NCBI GenBank assembly: GCA_021234155.1
Contig: JAJEKV010000002.1
Location: forward strand, 4,847,795 to 4,911,794
Source of the DNA: Isoetes taiwanensis
Lineage: Eukaryota; Streptophyta; Lycopodiopsida; Isoetales; Isoetaceae
Direction: 5' to 3'
Length of the DNA stretch: 64,000 bases
A model generated the notes under the pieces. It did not search any database. It had not been told where the DNA came from and worked only from the letters and a program-made list of their open reading frames with translations. Shown piece after piece: positions 32,842-44,183 of this stretch. The position numbers and the translations under genes are program-made. The number at the start of each line of letters is the position of its first letter. Position 1 is the first letter of the stretch.

Positions 32842-32871
32842 AAATAAGTGCGTTTCATTTTAAACTTTGTT
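32842..32871 (-). repeat. Right terminal inverted repeat
   Basis: Reverse complement begins AACAAAGTTTAAAATGAAAC and matches the left end in 29 of 30 positions. AGGT follows at 32,872-32,875. A second AAGTGCGTTT lies inside it at about 32,827-32,836, here in direct orientation relative to the one in the repeat. Confidence 0.92.
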
Positions 32872-33072
32872 AGGTGGCAAATAGAAGCTTATGCTGCTAA
32901 TACAACTTAAACAAGAAACTCGACAATTTTCCCAGGAGAAGAATCCTTGCCAAGTGCCATTTCTAGGAAAAGCTCAAAGGCAATCATGGCCATTCTGCAT
33001 AACATGCATGTACAACCAACTGATCTGATTTTTACAACCAACTGACCTGACAAGTTTCAAATCTATCAAGTT

Positions 33073-33242
33073 CTAGCAATTAACATCCACAAACCCATCA
33101 TTCGTTAGTGATTCACCTTCTATTATTGTACTCAATTTCTTGCTTGCTTGAAGCTTTTGCAAAAGGTCAATCATAACAATAGAATTCGTTGCATTAAGCA
33201 TCCCCCCAGCAACAATGATGTCTTTCAGTTCCGACTGTAAGG
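33073..33242 (-). pseudogene. Na+/H+ antiporter (SOS1/NHX7-like) exon fragment
   Basis: After a TTACAG acceptor, the minus strand encodes ELKDIIVAGGMLNATNSIVM, a LLQKLQASKKL segment and LSTIIEGESLTNDG, then stops. This matches the transmembrane segment around 'ATDPVAVVALLKELGASKKL..IIEGESLMNDG' of plant SOS1-type exchangers. The conserved TDPV, which carries the ion-binding Asp, is replaced by TNSI, and the frame ends shortly after NDG. No other exon was found nearby. A dead gene fragment is the likely reading. Confidence 0.75.
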
Positions 33243-33539
33243 AAAAATATATTGTAACCATAGTCAGCGACACTAGCAGATCAAACTTGAGGGAATAGAG
33301 CAGTAACTCTTCATACATGATGGAATACATGGGACTAGGCAATGCATCTCTGTGAATAGATTAAGGCGACTGTTAATTCATAAACTCATATATAGAAATT
33401 ATACCAAGATATAACTGAAAGCCCAACAAATGCTTGAAAATCAAGTAATTAAGAGCTGAATGAATGTTTGCTTCAGTACTGCTAAAAAAGTTGTCAGGTT
33501 AAGGATTGTATCCTCAATTTTATGTGATGCATGCACTGT

Positions 33540-35450
33540 TGGGGTATGTACGATATGCAGGGATAGGTTCTGTACGTATGAAATTCAAATTCCTGACGTA
33601 TAAAGTAAAAAAATACGTATTTTTTGATGGAATACGTATTTAAAGTATTTAAAGGTCGGCGCGGAAAAAAAAAAAAAATGACGTCTGAAACCTTCAGATT
33701 GGCGTCTGCTTGCGAAAATATTTTCAGCGTCTGGCGAAATCGTGTTTTTGCTCCATAAAATTCGAATCTGAGTTTAGATCTCCAGCGAAAACTTCCGTTT
33801 CAGCGTCGCATAAAAATGTTTTCGTCAGAAAGAAAGACCTTTACCGGCATGCGAAAGAGGTGTGGTGTTCAAGACGCTATTTACCACGTCGCATAAAAGC
33901 GGACCTTTACCGCATCTGGCGCTACTTTTTATATATATATGGTAGCGGTTTTTAGTTTTTGTGCCGCAAAGAAGGTATCTTCTGCGCCATACCTCCCAAC
34001 TTGTCCCTTAAAAACCATTTTTTTTCTTAGGCTTTTTAGCTTGTTTTTTTTATAGTTAGGCCAGGTAAGGTCCACAGTTAGGCCCTCGCCTGTTGCCCCC
34101 CTGTGTAAGCATCTCCGCTTCAAATTTAGGACATTTTGTAATTTTTATGGCATAGATCTCTTAAATTTGAGATCTAAAGGCACAAATACAAATCAAATCA
34201 TGCTAGAATGCTCATGGCATGGACACACGTGTATGCTCTCAAATGTCAAATGGGCATGTTCTCAAATACATTAAGTGCACATGGGCATGTTCTCAAACAT
34301 TATGCGGGTTTCATTTGAACTTCCACATTTCAGGTCTATAGGCATCTTTGCAAAAAAGATGTTGGCATTCAGTGCATGAGCTTTCTTTCCTCTATGCAAA
34401 GCAATCTTCCTTATGCCAAGCAGTCTTCTTGGTGCTTCTACAAAAGGTGGCATAAGATGCAAAACCTGTCTGCGCATTACCTAGTTTGGTAGGCTACAAA
34501 TTGTAGAATGCTATGCCATGGCAAGAACTTTTCAAAAAACTCATCTATACCTATTATAGAAATTCATGCTCCAAGGAGGGGATCAGGCCAGCATTTGACT
34601 CTTGATTGAAGCCTTGTACTTCATGTATAAGTACGACATTTATGAAATTTTTAACCACTAACAAATCAATTTATTGTAAAAGCTAAGGGCTTTTGAGCAG
34701 CAATCAAGTAGTAAGTCCAGCAATGTTGTGCGTGCCTCAATATATGCCCATTTGTGAAACATGAAATTTAGAATCTGCAATCAAAGACCTAAAGAAATGA
34801 AAGGCCAACTGCAACTACAATGATGACATGCCATGTCCAGGTTAAAGCGTCAAGGGCATAATGGAACCCTTCCACAAAAATGTTCAATTGCGACCAAACT
34901 ATAGAAGTTTTCATCAGAAGCAGCTGCAAAGAAGATGCCCTATAGGTTAAAGCTATTTCGCAGTACAGAAGGTTGGCCCAGCAGAAAAAGTTGACTTGAA
35001 CACCTAATTATATGCAACTGCTGAATCTATGGTTAGATTTATGTTATCACTCCATTTCATTGAGTGAATGCAATATTTTTAACAAGGCCTATATGGAAAC
35101 ATATGATGTTAGACATAGTTGATGATATATAATGGTTCTGTATCAGGAATGCAAATATATTAGTAACGAATTACAAGGGTTTCATGCTTTTGAAATGGAT
35201 CACAAAGTTCTGAATTCGCCAAAATGCCTTATGGCAATCTTCAAATTAAAATTGGTAACATTAAAACAGAGGATCGTAAGATGGACTACAACATATGAAT
35301 CATGTGGATGGCATGGATGTACATGAATGCTTGACATTCTTTTGCAGATGTCTGTCGTGGCACTAGTATTATATATATGGAGGTTCTTGACCAACGGGTC
35401 CATTTATGCTCACCTCCAACACATACTTTATATATTCCTCAATAAGCTTA
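33540..35450. other. No recognised gene; repeat-like
   Basis: 33,600-33,960 has repeated 'aatacgtattt' words and 'ctttaccggcatgcg'/'ctttaccgcatctgg' segments reminiscent of an old repeat. 34,140-34,300 has short direct repeats around 'ggcatgttctcaaa'. I see no gene. Confidence 0.4.
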
Positions 35451-35459
35451 TTAGTGTCA

Positions 35460-35640
35460 AGGAAGGAAGGAAGGAAGGAAGGTTCTTTTATCGTCCGCAA
35501 AGGCCAATCCACCTATGGGACCCAAATTACACGGGTGCAGCAAGCCCGGTGCTACCCGGATTAAAAAACCCCTCCTTAGGAGGGAAAAACCCCTTAGAAA
35601 CCCTTCGGGGCCAAGTTTTTTTAATCCAGGTTAATGAAAT
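35460..35640 (-). mobile_element. LINE 3' end fragment with GGAA tail
   Basis: (GGAA)5 is followed by TTCTTTTATCGTCCGCAAAGG, 'cctatgggaccc', 'ttacacgggtgcagcaagcc' and 'acccggattaaaaa'. The same order occurs at 8205-8310. Only about 180 bp of the 3' end is present, a strongly 5'-truncated insertion. Confidence 0.75.
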
Positions 35641-38090
35641 ATTAGAAGGCTATTGAAATAAATGATCCTTTGTGACTTAATTTGCCTAATTTGATATGAC
35701 CTCACTTTTGAAGTCTTCTTCATGGAGTCCATCTGTTGAAAATATTACATATACTACAGGGAAGACACTAAAGACATGTCTATTTTGGCCTTTGTTCCCT
35801 ATATATAATGATATCTAATAATTTTTGTTAACTGGGCAACGGTTATGGAGGGCTAGCAAAAACAAGCATGTCCTTTTCTATTTTTTTTTTCTGATTTACG
35901 TAATGGCTAAATCACCGATCTAGCTCTGTGAATTCATATGACAAATTTATATATGAATGCTATGCACTTGAATTTGGTTTAGATGGTTATCCTATTAGCT
36001 TTCTCTCAATTGGAGGTACAAAGAGAAGAAAGTGTTACACATAATGAGCTCTTGTCCATTACAAAAGAAGGCCGAGGCACACAACAACACGAGAAATATC
36101 ACAAGTTACATCAACGTTACAGATCAGTAATGGCCAACATGTTGAATGGTGCAGATTCTCAGCAGTAATATGGAGGCAAAGATGTATTCATGAATTCAAG
36201 TTCATGATCTTGGTTAGACAATAATAGGTGTTGTCATAAAATACCCATTAACTTAGCAAGGGCCACATAGCAAGGGCCAATTCGCTTCAAATAGCATTAG
36301 AATTAGCAACGCATGTTGGGCTATCAATTTCTCTTAGGAAATACTATTTTGTTCACGGCGGTAACTCATGTTATAGTGGTTCTTTTCATTGCTTTGATAT
36401 GCCATTTCGACAGTCACTTTAGACAATTTGGTGATTGATCATGCTTAGGTATTACTGTCCAAGGTAATCAATAGGAACAAGAAGTGGAATGTTTGGTAAT
36501 CATTTTGAAATTAAAAAAATGTAAATTTCTTATGTTATTATTTCCAAAGCTTATCTCAATTTTAACTGCAACATCAACCCGTACAAACTACTTGATGTAC
36601 ACAAGCCATTAGATCATTTACCATGAAATGCACCATTGTGATGAAAATCTATTGTTATCACAGATACCACAAAACGTTCATAACTTTTAAACAAACACTT
36701 CGTTTAATCCTTCATGTTGCTATTAAATTACATGCCCCTTCTTAACTACATGAAAAGAACATATATGTGTAACTGTCAATTTCTAATTGAATAAGCAAAA
36801 TTTTAATTTTGATTAAGGACAAGGCACCTATTCAATTTACAAATTAAACTTTAGTGTAAAAAATTGTGTACAAAAGCTCTTTTTATTTATCTCCCACTTA
36901 CACTATTGTTGACATAAAGGAAGTCATTTTCATGCTACGTTGTCAATTCTGGTAGACAACGTATATGGTGTGATTGGAGGAAGCCTACAATATGAGTTCA
37001 CAAATTTTCAACAAAAGAGTGCAACAAGGATAATACAATACATGAAGAGATATCAAATCTGGATTAGTAATGCCCATCATTCCAAATTAATAAACAAAAC
37101 ATGCTTTCTCGATAAAAGGACTTTGATGATGCATTGTGGAAATCCAAGCTTCTTATATCATAACGCCTTTGTTCTAGACCATGCATGTACTAACCTAACA
37201 ACAAAGATAAGACACACAAAAGCAAAAGATAAAAATTCAAATTCCCTAACCCACTCCACCTCGCCCTTTGCCCACAAATTAGGGGCAATCTATAGTGCTT
37301 GAGCATCTTGTTGTTAATATATTGCAATGATGAAAGCAAAAATATGGATATGTGTTTGATGGAGACATAATTTGTGCCTTTATGTATTTTGTTCTATGTA
37401 AAACCACTGATATTTATGCATTGTGAAATGTGTTAGGTAAACATTCCAATCTTTCTTTTGATTAGAGGGCATGTTTGAATATAAGCCCGCCAGTCTTATA
37501 TGGCACTTTTGTAGTCGTTTTTAAAAAAGCTTATCGCATCTCAGATCTCTTACATAAGAGCTCGCTTTTGCTGCACTTTGGGTTTATGTCTCTCAGCAGC
37601 AGACCACAATGTTATCCAGTTTTTTAAGGGCTTAATGTTTTCATAAAAGAATTGCATAGAGGAATAGGAATAGACTGTAGGCAAAGATTGAAAGAAAGCC
37701 TTAATTCATTGCTGAAATCGACTGAGTTAAGCAAACTAGCACTGAATTTAACAGAGATGTTTCCACTTCTTTGATTAACTATCCCATTGGAAGTTACTAG
37801 AAATTGGGGTGATGATCTGAAATGGGAGCCTTTCATCCCTGCAATGCACACGCTATCAAATTGGCTGTTGGAAGGGTTAGCTAAATAGGATCTGTCCAGG
37901 GGCACAATATACTCTGTTATTCTCTATACTCATTACCTGGTAAAGAACCACTATAAATTACCTGGTAGCCCTGATTGTACCAATATACAATAAGAACCTA
38001 TAGAACCTGAAAACCTTAAAACAGGTACATATGGTCATCTTGGTGTTTTCTTTACTTGCTCCCTTACTTTCTTGTAGGCCTCTGAGTTCT
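35641..38090. other. No recognised gene
   Basis: AT-rich sequence downstream of the fucosidase gene. A plus-strand open stretch at 36,010-36,168 (VQREESVTHNELLSITKEGR) ends in a stop and could be a lone terminal exon of unknown origin. The frame at 36,940-37,302 has no recognisable motif. Confidence 0.4.
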
Positions 38091-40366
38091 TCACTTTGCT
38101 GGTGTCGAAATATGGTCTGCTAATTGAATGTCACAAATGGCTCCATAATAAGGATCAAAATACAATCCAAAGAATGATATAAGAGGATCGGCACGGGCTT
38201 CTTCAATGACAAGCCGCACGTATTCTCCTTGTGTAGTATTAAATCGATCCAGCTTCTTATACCCAATTGTGGTTCCATTGGTTAGTTGAGACCATGAACC
38301 TTCATTCCATACATCCAAATGATATGATATCACCCTTTGACCTAGCTGAATAGCTTCTTGTATTTCCACCACATTAAAGGTAGTTGCAATACTCAAGTTG
38401 AACCATATTATGCCTGCTTGCATACCTGGTGAAGGCGCCCAGTACGTAGATAGTCCTCTCTCAAGGACCTTACTTGCATCATAAAGGTATGCATCCCGTG
38501 TGCTGCTGCCTTTCGCCACAGAGTTTGCAGCAAGGTTTACTGAAAATATTGAATCCAATGCAAACTTGAATTCCTGAAGAACTTTAACGTCATTTCCATC
38601 AAACAAGCCTGTAGAATTTGGTGGCACATTCACTAGCAGCACACAATTTCGTCCAACAGACTTGTAATAAACTTCTAATAATTCTGTGACATTCTTGGCA
38701 GTCTCATTGCTATGCCAAAACCAGCCTGGTCGAATAGAAATGTCACATTCCGGGGGCGCCCAATCAACACCATAAGGATCACCAGAATTTAAATACCTGC
38801 ATACGAGGTGAAACATGCTTTAGCTATGGCATATGTAATAATATAAAAAACACTGCATTTTCTCCTTATAACTTGAAAACTCTAGAAATGGTTTTCTGGT
38901 CCAATGTACTAGATGTCATACATTGAACATTTGTTATCGTATTGTTGCTTAAAGTCCACCCAACCACAATATATTAAGGGCTGTTGTTCTGCTTAGTTGC
39001 ACAGATCTAGACCTTTTCATCAACCTGTGGACAGTTTGGTATCTACATATTAGCATCTGTGCATTACAAAATGCCTTGCCCTATTTTTCTCCCAGTAAAG
39101 GAAAACAGCTAACAAAACATTTCTACAGGTTTGCCTGGGATAATTTCCTAAGTTTTTGCCAACATAGATGTGATCAAATCTCATATTTCCCTTGATTGGC
39201 AGTGTGCTTCTTACCAAGATAAAAGAGACCTGCTGTTGGTGCTTAATCTTTTCAATTCAGCATCTAAAACAAAACGTTGCTACAGTGAGTAAAGACATTA
39301 CCCTAAGACTTCAGTACTTTTGCCAATTGTAATGTTACTTCTGTTAACCATGGACCAGCATGTCGAACCCGCAAACCCTTCCTCATCCCCAACCCATCTG
39401 ACATCAGGACCTGCATCTGAGAATATATTTGCAGTAGGCTGAAGCTGATGGATGACTGCAAACCATCGGTTGAACATATAATCCATATTAGTAGTATTTT
39501 CACCCTTGGCACCATCAAGCCACACCTCAGAAATTTGGCCATATCTGGAAAATGTGCATATTACGTCGCAAAAGAGGCAATGGTGTTATTGAAAATTTTG
39601 GTCTAATTAACAGAAAATGTATGGTGACTTAGGCCAGAACTAATAAGAAAAATACGAACTCCAAAATTGAAATATACATGGCCAGAAATTCTAAAGAACC
39701 ATAAAAGAACTTGCAAAGTAATACATTCTGCATCATTCTTAGAAAACATTTCCACTAATGGATTTTGAAAGAAACAAACCTGGAAAGAAGCTCTTCCATC
39801 TGTGCCAAATAAAACATGTTATACTTCAGAGTATCTCCATAACAAGGCTCGTGCCTATCCCAAGGAGACAAATAGAGACCCACTTCTAAACCAAACTCCC
39901 TTGCAGCAGTCACAAATTCATAAACGACATCGCCATTTCCATTAATCCAGGGGCTGCTCTTGACAGAGTAATTGGTGTAGGCAGAAGGCCAAAGACAAAA
40001 TCCGTCATGATGCTTCGCAGTTAGAATCATTAGCTTGAATCCGGTGTCTTTGGCCACCTGAGCCCATTGACGAGCATTTAATCCGGATGGGTCAAATGTG
40101 GAGGGATCTTGGCTGCCAGTTCCCCATTCTGAATCAGTGAATGTATTCATACCAAAATGTAAAAAAAGCGCCATCTCCCGTTTATGGAAAGCTAGCTGTC
40201 TGGCCGACGGAATTGGCATGATTGGCAAAGGGGGGAATTTAGAAAAATTAGAACCACCATCATCTGCTAGTACTGCATAATTCATTGCAATAAAAACCCA
40301 CACAAATGTCCCTATTGCTAAGGTTTTGAGTGTGGTTTTAGCTGAGCAATAGAATAGGGTCTGCAT
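38091..40366 (-). CDS. FUC1: Plant alpha-L-fucosidase (GH29, AtFUC1-like)
   Basis: Three exons (40,366-39,780; 39,544-39,302; 38,796-38,091) with GT-AG introns join in phase to 511 codons plus stop, close to Arabidopsis FUC1. The start MQTLFYCSAK is followed by a hydrophobic signal-peptide-like segment, so the enzyme is probably secreted. FLHFGMNTFTDSEWGTG, TAKHHDGFCLWPSAYT and LYLSPWDRHEPCYG mark the GH29 barrel. EVWLDGA (about residue 206) carries the expected nucleophile Asp. SDAGPDVRWVGDE and RPGWFWH follow, then a C-terminal beta-domain. Known plant members remove alpha-L-fucose from glycoproteins or arabinogalactans in the wall space. No frame break is seen, and the gene looks functional. 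The minus-strand orientation matches that of PMK 8 kb away, but nothing links them functionally. Confidence 0.95.
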
Positions 40367-42800
40367 TGTTCTGGTCTAAGAAGAAAATGCCGAGGAATTG
40401 AGAAATGTACTGCTCATATGATATGAATCAAGGATTGATTGCGTAATGATACATACTTGTACGTTATGATCCGCCATAGCCACGAGCTCTTGCATGTATG
40501 GTAGTATTTGACTGACACGGTCAAATACTTTATGTTCCCAAAAAATTATGAAAAACCGAACTCTTTTGTTCACGCTTTATTTCTGGCCATTGATTGAGAG
40601 AATCTTCCCTCATTTATGCTAAATCATGGCCGCGGATTTTTTCAGTTTAAATTGATCCGCAACCTTTAATGGTGCAACACAAACTATCCCTCACTTGCCG
40701 GGAAGCCTTGTATGTAAGCTACAGTATGGAAATGAAAATTGACAGTATAGTTTAGAAACAACGGGAAAATTTCTTGCTAAAAGTAGGCATTTTTCTTGGT
40801 ACTTCCGATAAAAATAGAGAGGGAGTTCATAGCTAGTAGGCTGGTGTAAATCCGATAGGAAATCTGCCGATTATAGGCAATATTTCCCGAACCAAGCTGC
40901 ACATCCTCAATCCCTCACCTAGGCCTACACATCCTTGCACAACAGAAAGGAAAGGACACCAACAATCCCGCATAAGCAAGACAAAGGACCTGCCAAAAGC
41001 CTCACCGGCCCTTCACCTCAAGACCTGCATCTTCTCCATTGCCACAATCTATGACCCCCAACCTTTTCCGCATGAAAGCACAGCAAAACCATCCTGTCCG
41101 CCTTCATCCACTTTTTCAATTTTGCAAGATATCTTCCTTTTTCTGAACCATTGCAAAAAAACCATCCAAACTACTCTAAAACAATATGTTCACACTGCCT
41201 AAAATATACTTATACAATATAATACACAAATCTTAGTTCTAACCATTGCGAGAATACCCTCCCGCAATACAAAACAAATTGTGGCAAGTTTATGAGCATC
41301 ATTACGCTAATGAGCACTTACCTACCCAAAGGTCCTGAGTTTTTTGTAATGACAACAAAACCTTTAACTTTATATATTCAATTGCTTAATTCTGTTTTGG
41401 ATAGAAATGGTTTTTAATACTTTCATCTAAAAAAGTTCCCCCATCTATATATAATACTAATGCCAATAAGAGGATAGTCTGTGCAGCATCTTGACCGTAG
41501 ATTTTAACAGTTTTATTGTAGGTCGTTAAAAAGTCTGTTAAGAAGGGTCGCGCCTCGGTTCATGCTAGCTGTTGAATCGACAGCTATTTGCTCTTGCACA
41601 ATACTGTTGCTAGCCAATTCTGAATGGCAAGAATGCCCAACTACTATAGTAAGGTTTGTTTTGCCGGTTATTGAGGAATTGTGGTAGATTCGTGGGACAA
41701 AGCTTCGATTCCGTTGTCGACATTGCACCTATAATGCTGGTTATGGCGTCGGATAGTGCTTTTATTTTGGTATCAACATTGCATCAGTAATGCCGGTTAT
41801 GGCTCGCTTCTGCAAGATTGTTTGCATTTCAAAGATACCCCCTTCTCTTTTTCGTTTAAGGCATCGGTTAGGGCATGGGTTTTGGGAAGGGCATTTGATG
41901 TTCAGCGAGCCACTTAGAGAAAATTTGCATCAGTTCTTCCGGATTTGGTTTTTAACTGGTGGTGGCAATGCAAAGGACTTTCCAGCAGGGGAAAAAAATG
42001 ACGTTTCTTGGTGCTGCGACCTCTGCTTGCTGCTAGTGTGGGACCGCCCCTCTCTCTCAAATCCGAGTTTGTTGCTTCATATCCAGTGCCTTCTGCATGA
42101 TTTCGGTGCGAGCAAATGATTTCACCATCGTGGAGAGGATTTTTGGTGCAAAAAAACCGGTTCTTGAAGCTGCATCAGGGCAATTCCATTTAGTTTCTGT
42201 TGATAATGCTATTAACGTGGCTTTTTTTTTGTAGAAATAAAGTCAGATCCAAAGCCCAAATAAATCATGTACTTGCTATTATTGTTGCTCGACCTACTTC
42301 TATTTTGACTGCTTGTTTGATGTTGCTTTTCTCATCTTATATTTGGTATTTGCAGATTGCTTTTTTCCTTCAAAACTTTCTCAAAAGCATTCAATTACAT
42401 ATTCAGAGGTAATTTACATGAACTGTCTTTTGCTTTTTTCATTTTGGTGAGTGTAAATGTCCCTGCTGCTATTGCTGATAGTACATATTTGATTATGCTA
42501 TCTCTAAACCATAAGATCCATGCAACTTGTACATCATGCTAGACTCTCATTTTCTTGGAAGGAACTGTCTCTGGTCGAACAATGATGGCAATTTGAGAAC
42601 TCTAATACTTCTGGATTTTATGCTTCAGTGGAAACAGACCAGAACTCCATTAAACGGACATCACAAATATTCAACGTCTAAGGCTTTTATTGCTTTTTGT
42701 CCTAGAAATGGTCGCCAGATTCTCTGTATTTTGAACATCCGTTATAATTGTATTTTTTTTGTTATGCCAAATCATGGGTTTGTTGTTTCATGCCTTTTGC
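40367..42800. other. Upstream region of fucosidase and unassigned DNA
   Basis: The first few hundred bases would hold the fucosidase promoter; I cannot point to a clear TATA box. An imperfect tandem pair around 'attgcaccataatgctggttatgg' lies at about 41,721-41,808. A 110-codon plus-strand frame (41,790-42,119) lacks motifs. Confidence 0.4.
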
Positions 42801-42808
42801 ACCTTCAG

Positions 42809-43246
42809 CGTTTTAATATTACGACAGCTACAACTTGAGGAGAAGCTTCTTTTTGCACTACCAACCAGAATTGGTGTATCATAAATGACGGTATCCATCC
42901 CACTTCAATTGTCATGAGCATCTTGGGTAAGAAGAACGTTATTGTTCACCTTCTTTTCCTTTTATAACACTCCTCTCTTTAGATCTAATTCCTCATATTT
43001 GCAGGAAGCTTGAACTATTGCTTGACCTCCATTAAGTTACACAGGATAGAATCCCTGTTATTAGAAGGTTTAGTGGAGGAGGGACTGTTGTTGTTGATGA
43101 TGATACAATTTTTGTCACGTTAATTTGCTCTCAAGATGCTTTTCCTAGCTTGCCACTATTTCCAAGACCCATCATGACTTGGACAGAGAAGTTGTACAAA
43201 TTGGTATTTCGAAATAATCAAGGATTCAGCTTGCAGGAGCATGGTA
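42809..43246 (+). pseudogene. Lipoate-protein ligase-like fragment (BPL/LPL domain)
   Basis: After a CTTCAG acceptor, one exon reads ILRQLQLEEKLL, shifts frame, and continues NQNWCIINDGIHPTSIVM to a GG|GTAAGA donor (about 42,928). The next exon (from about 43,006, TTTGCAG) reads KLELLLDLH, an in-frame TAA, then VTQDRIPVIRRFSGGGTVVV, PRPIMTWTEKLYKLVF and a GTATGA donor. NWC..NDG, RRF.GGGTV and the PRPI segment are hallmarks of the LplA-type catalytic domain that attaches lipoate to carrier proteins. The frameshift, the stop and the missing downstream exons indicate a pseudogene. Confidence 0.82.
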
Positions 43247-44149
43247 TGAGATTTTCTTTTTGCTTTGAACTTGTTTAACATTGATGTTAAAAATGTTATA
43301 GATAAGAAAAGTCATATCTTCGGGATTAAAATGATACTTAAGCTCTTAGTTGTATATCAAGTACGATTGTGTTCACTGGGCTAATAAACATGAGCGGTCT
43401 CCTGTAGACATCAACAATTTTTTTCTCTCTTTCTTACTTTCTTTTTGACGTTCTGTATAAGGAAGACCCAAATTAAGTGACCTAATCCAAGGAATAACAT
43501 TAGCAGTTTATGCTGTTTTCATTACGACACAGGTGGCTACAATTTGGATGATGGAGAGACAAGGACAAGTGGACAGAAATGATGAGTTTGCTTGCTTTAA
43601 CATGCTTAGTATAACAAAAGCAGAAGCAGTAAATGAAGCAGCCTAGCAGAAAGTGATGAAATGCTGATTTTAGAACGAATTTCAGAGTTTAGAGCTGATT
43701 ACTATTTTTTTCTATTATAGAAGGATGATATTGTGACGTTCCAGGGAAATATACACTATAAATACGTATATTTCAAGTCTACTTCGTAGCCTTGTATACC
43801 CTAGGAAGTGGCATGGGTGCATATCTAAGTTAAGTATATAACTTAGATAATCTTAGGATAAGACCCATGTTCCACACGGCCTTATCCTATTGGGCAACCG
43901 CCACATGGCCATATCCCATTGGAGCCAGCCCCGCCATTGTAGCCAGCCCCGCCATTGTTATGACTCGGTCTGCTCTATCTTGAGGCCTAGTCGTCAGTCT
44001 ACCTCCCCATGAGTCCGAGCCTTGGGTAGGAGCTCTCATGTTTTATGGCATATGTTTATCTCTGTTGTAGCTATGGATATGTGGATGTGCTACCCTTCTG
44101 AGTAGTATCTTCCTTTTTATTTTGAGATGGTGTTGGTATTTGTGCCAGG

Positions 44150-44183
44150 AACGCCGCATGTAACGCCGCATGCGGCGTTCCTT
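44150..44183. repeat. Perfect 18-bp palindrome with flanking repeat
   Basis: AACGCCGCATGCGGCGTT reads the same on both strands. A further GGAACGCCGCATG just upstream can pair with the right arm CATGCGGCGTTCC, giving two alternative hairpins. Confidence 0.85.

Larger units (their letters stand above)
20250..32871. mobile_element. 12.6-kb DNA transposon with transposase and ParB-methyltransferase genes
   Basis: The element is bounded by 30-bp inverted repeats matching at 29 of 30 positions and by AGGT on both outer sides. It holds two divergent genes: a leftward ParB-like/DNA-methyltransferase gene (28,305 down to about 20,620) and a rightward transposase-like gene (29,361-32,460). A shared upstream region and several introns are studded with a TATAAATTTATA palindrome. 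A 4.1-kb L1 inserted later, so the original length was about 8.5 kb. Both genes carry frameshifts, so this copy cannot move by itself. I know of no described family with this gene pair, but I could not search. Confidence 0.85.

Noticed and set aside
20250-32871. Assigning the transposon firmly to Sola, Academ or Ginger
   Set aside because: The 4-bp duplication fits several superfamilies, and the transposase motifs alone, read by eye in a decayed copy, do not decide between them.
40098-40280. 60-codon plus-strand frame in the fucosidase first exon
   Set aside because: Antisense shadow of a well-supported GH29 exon.
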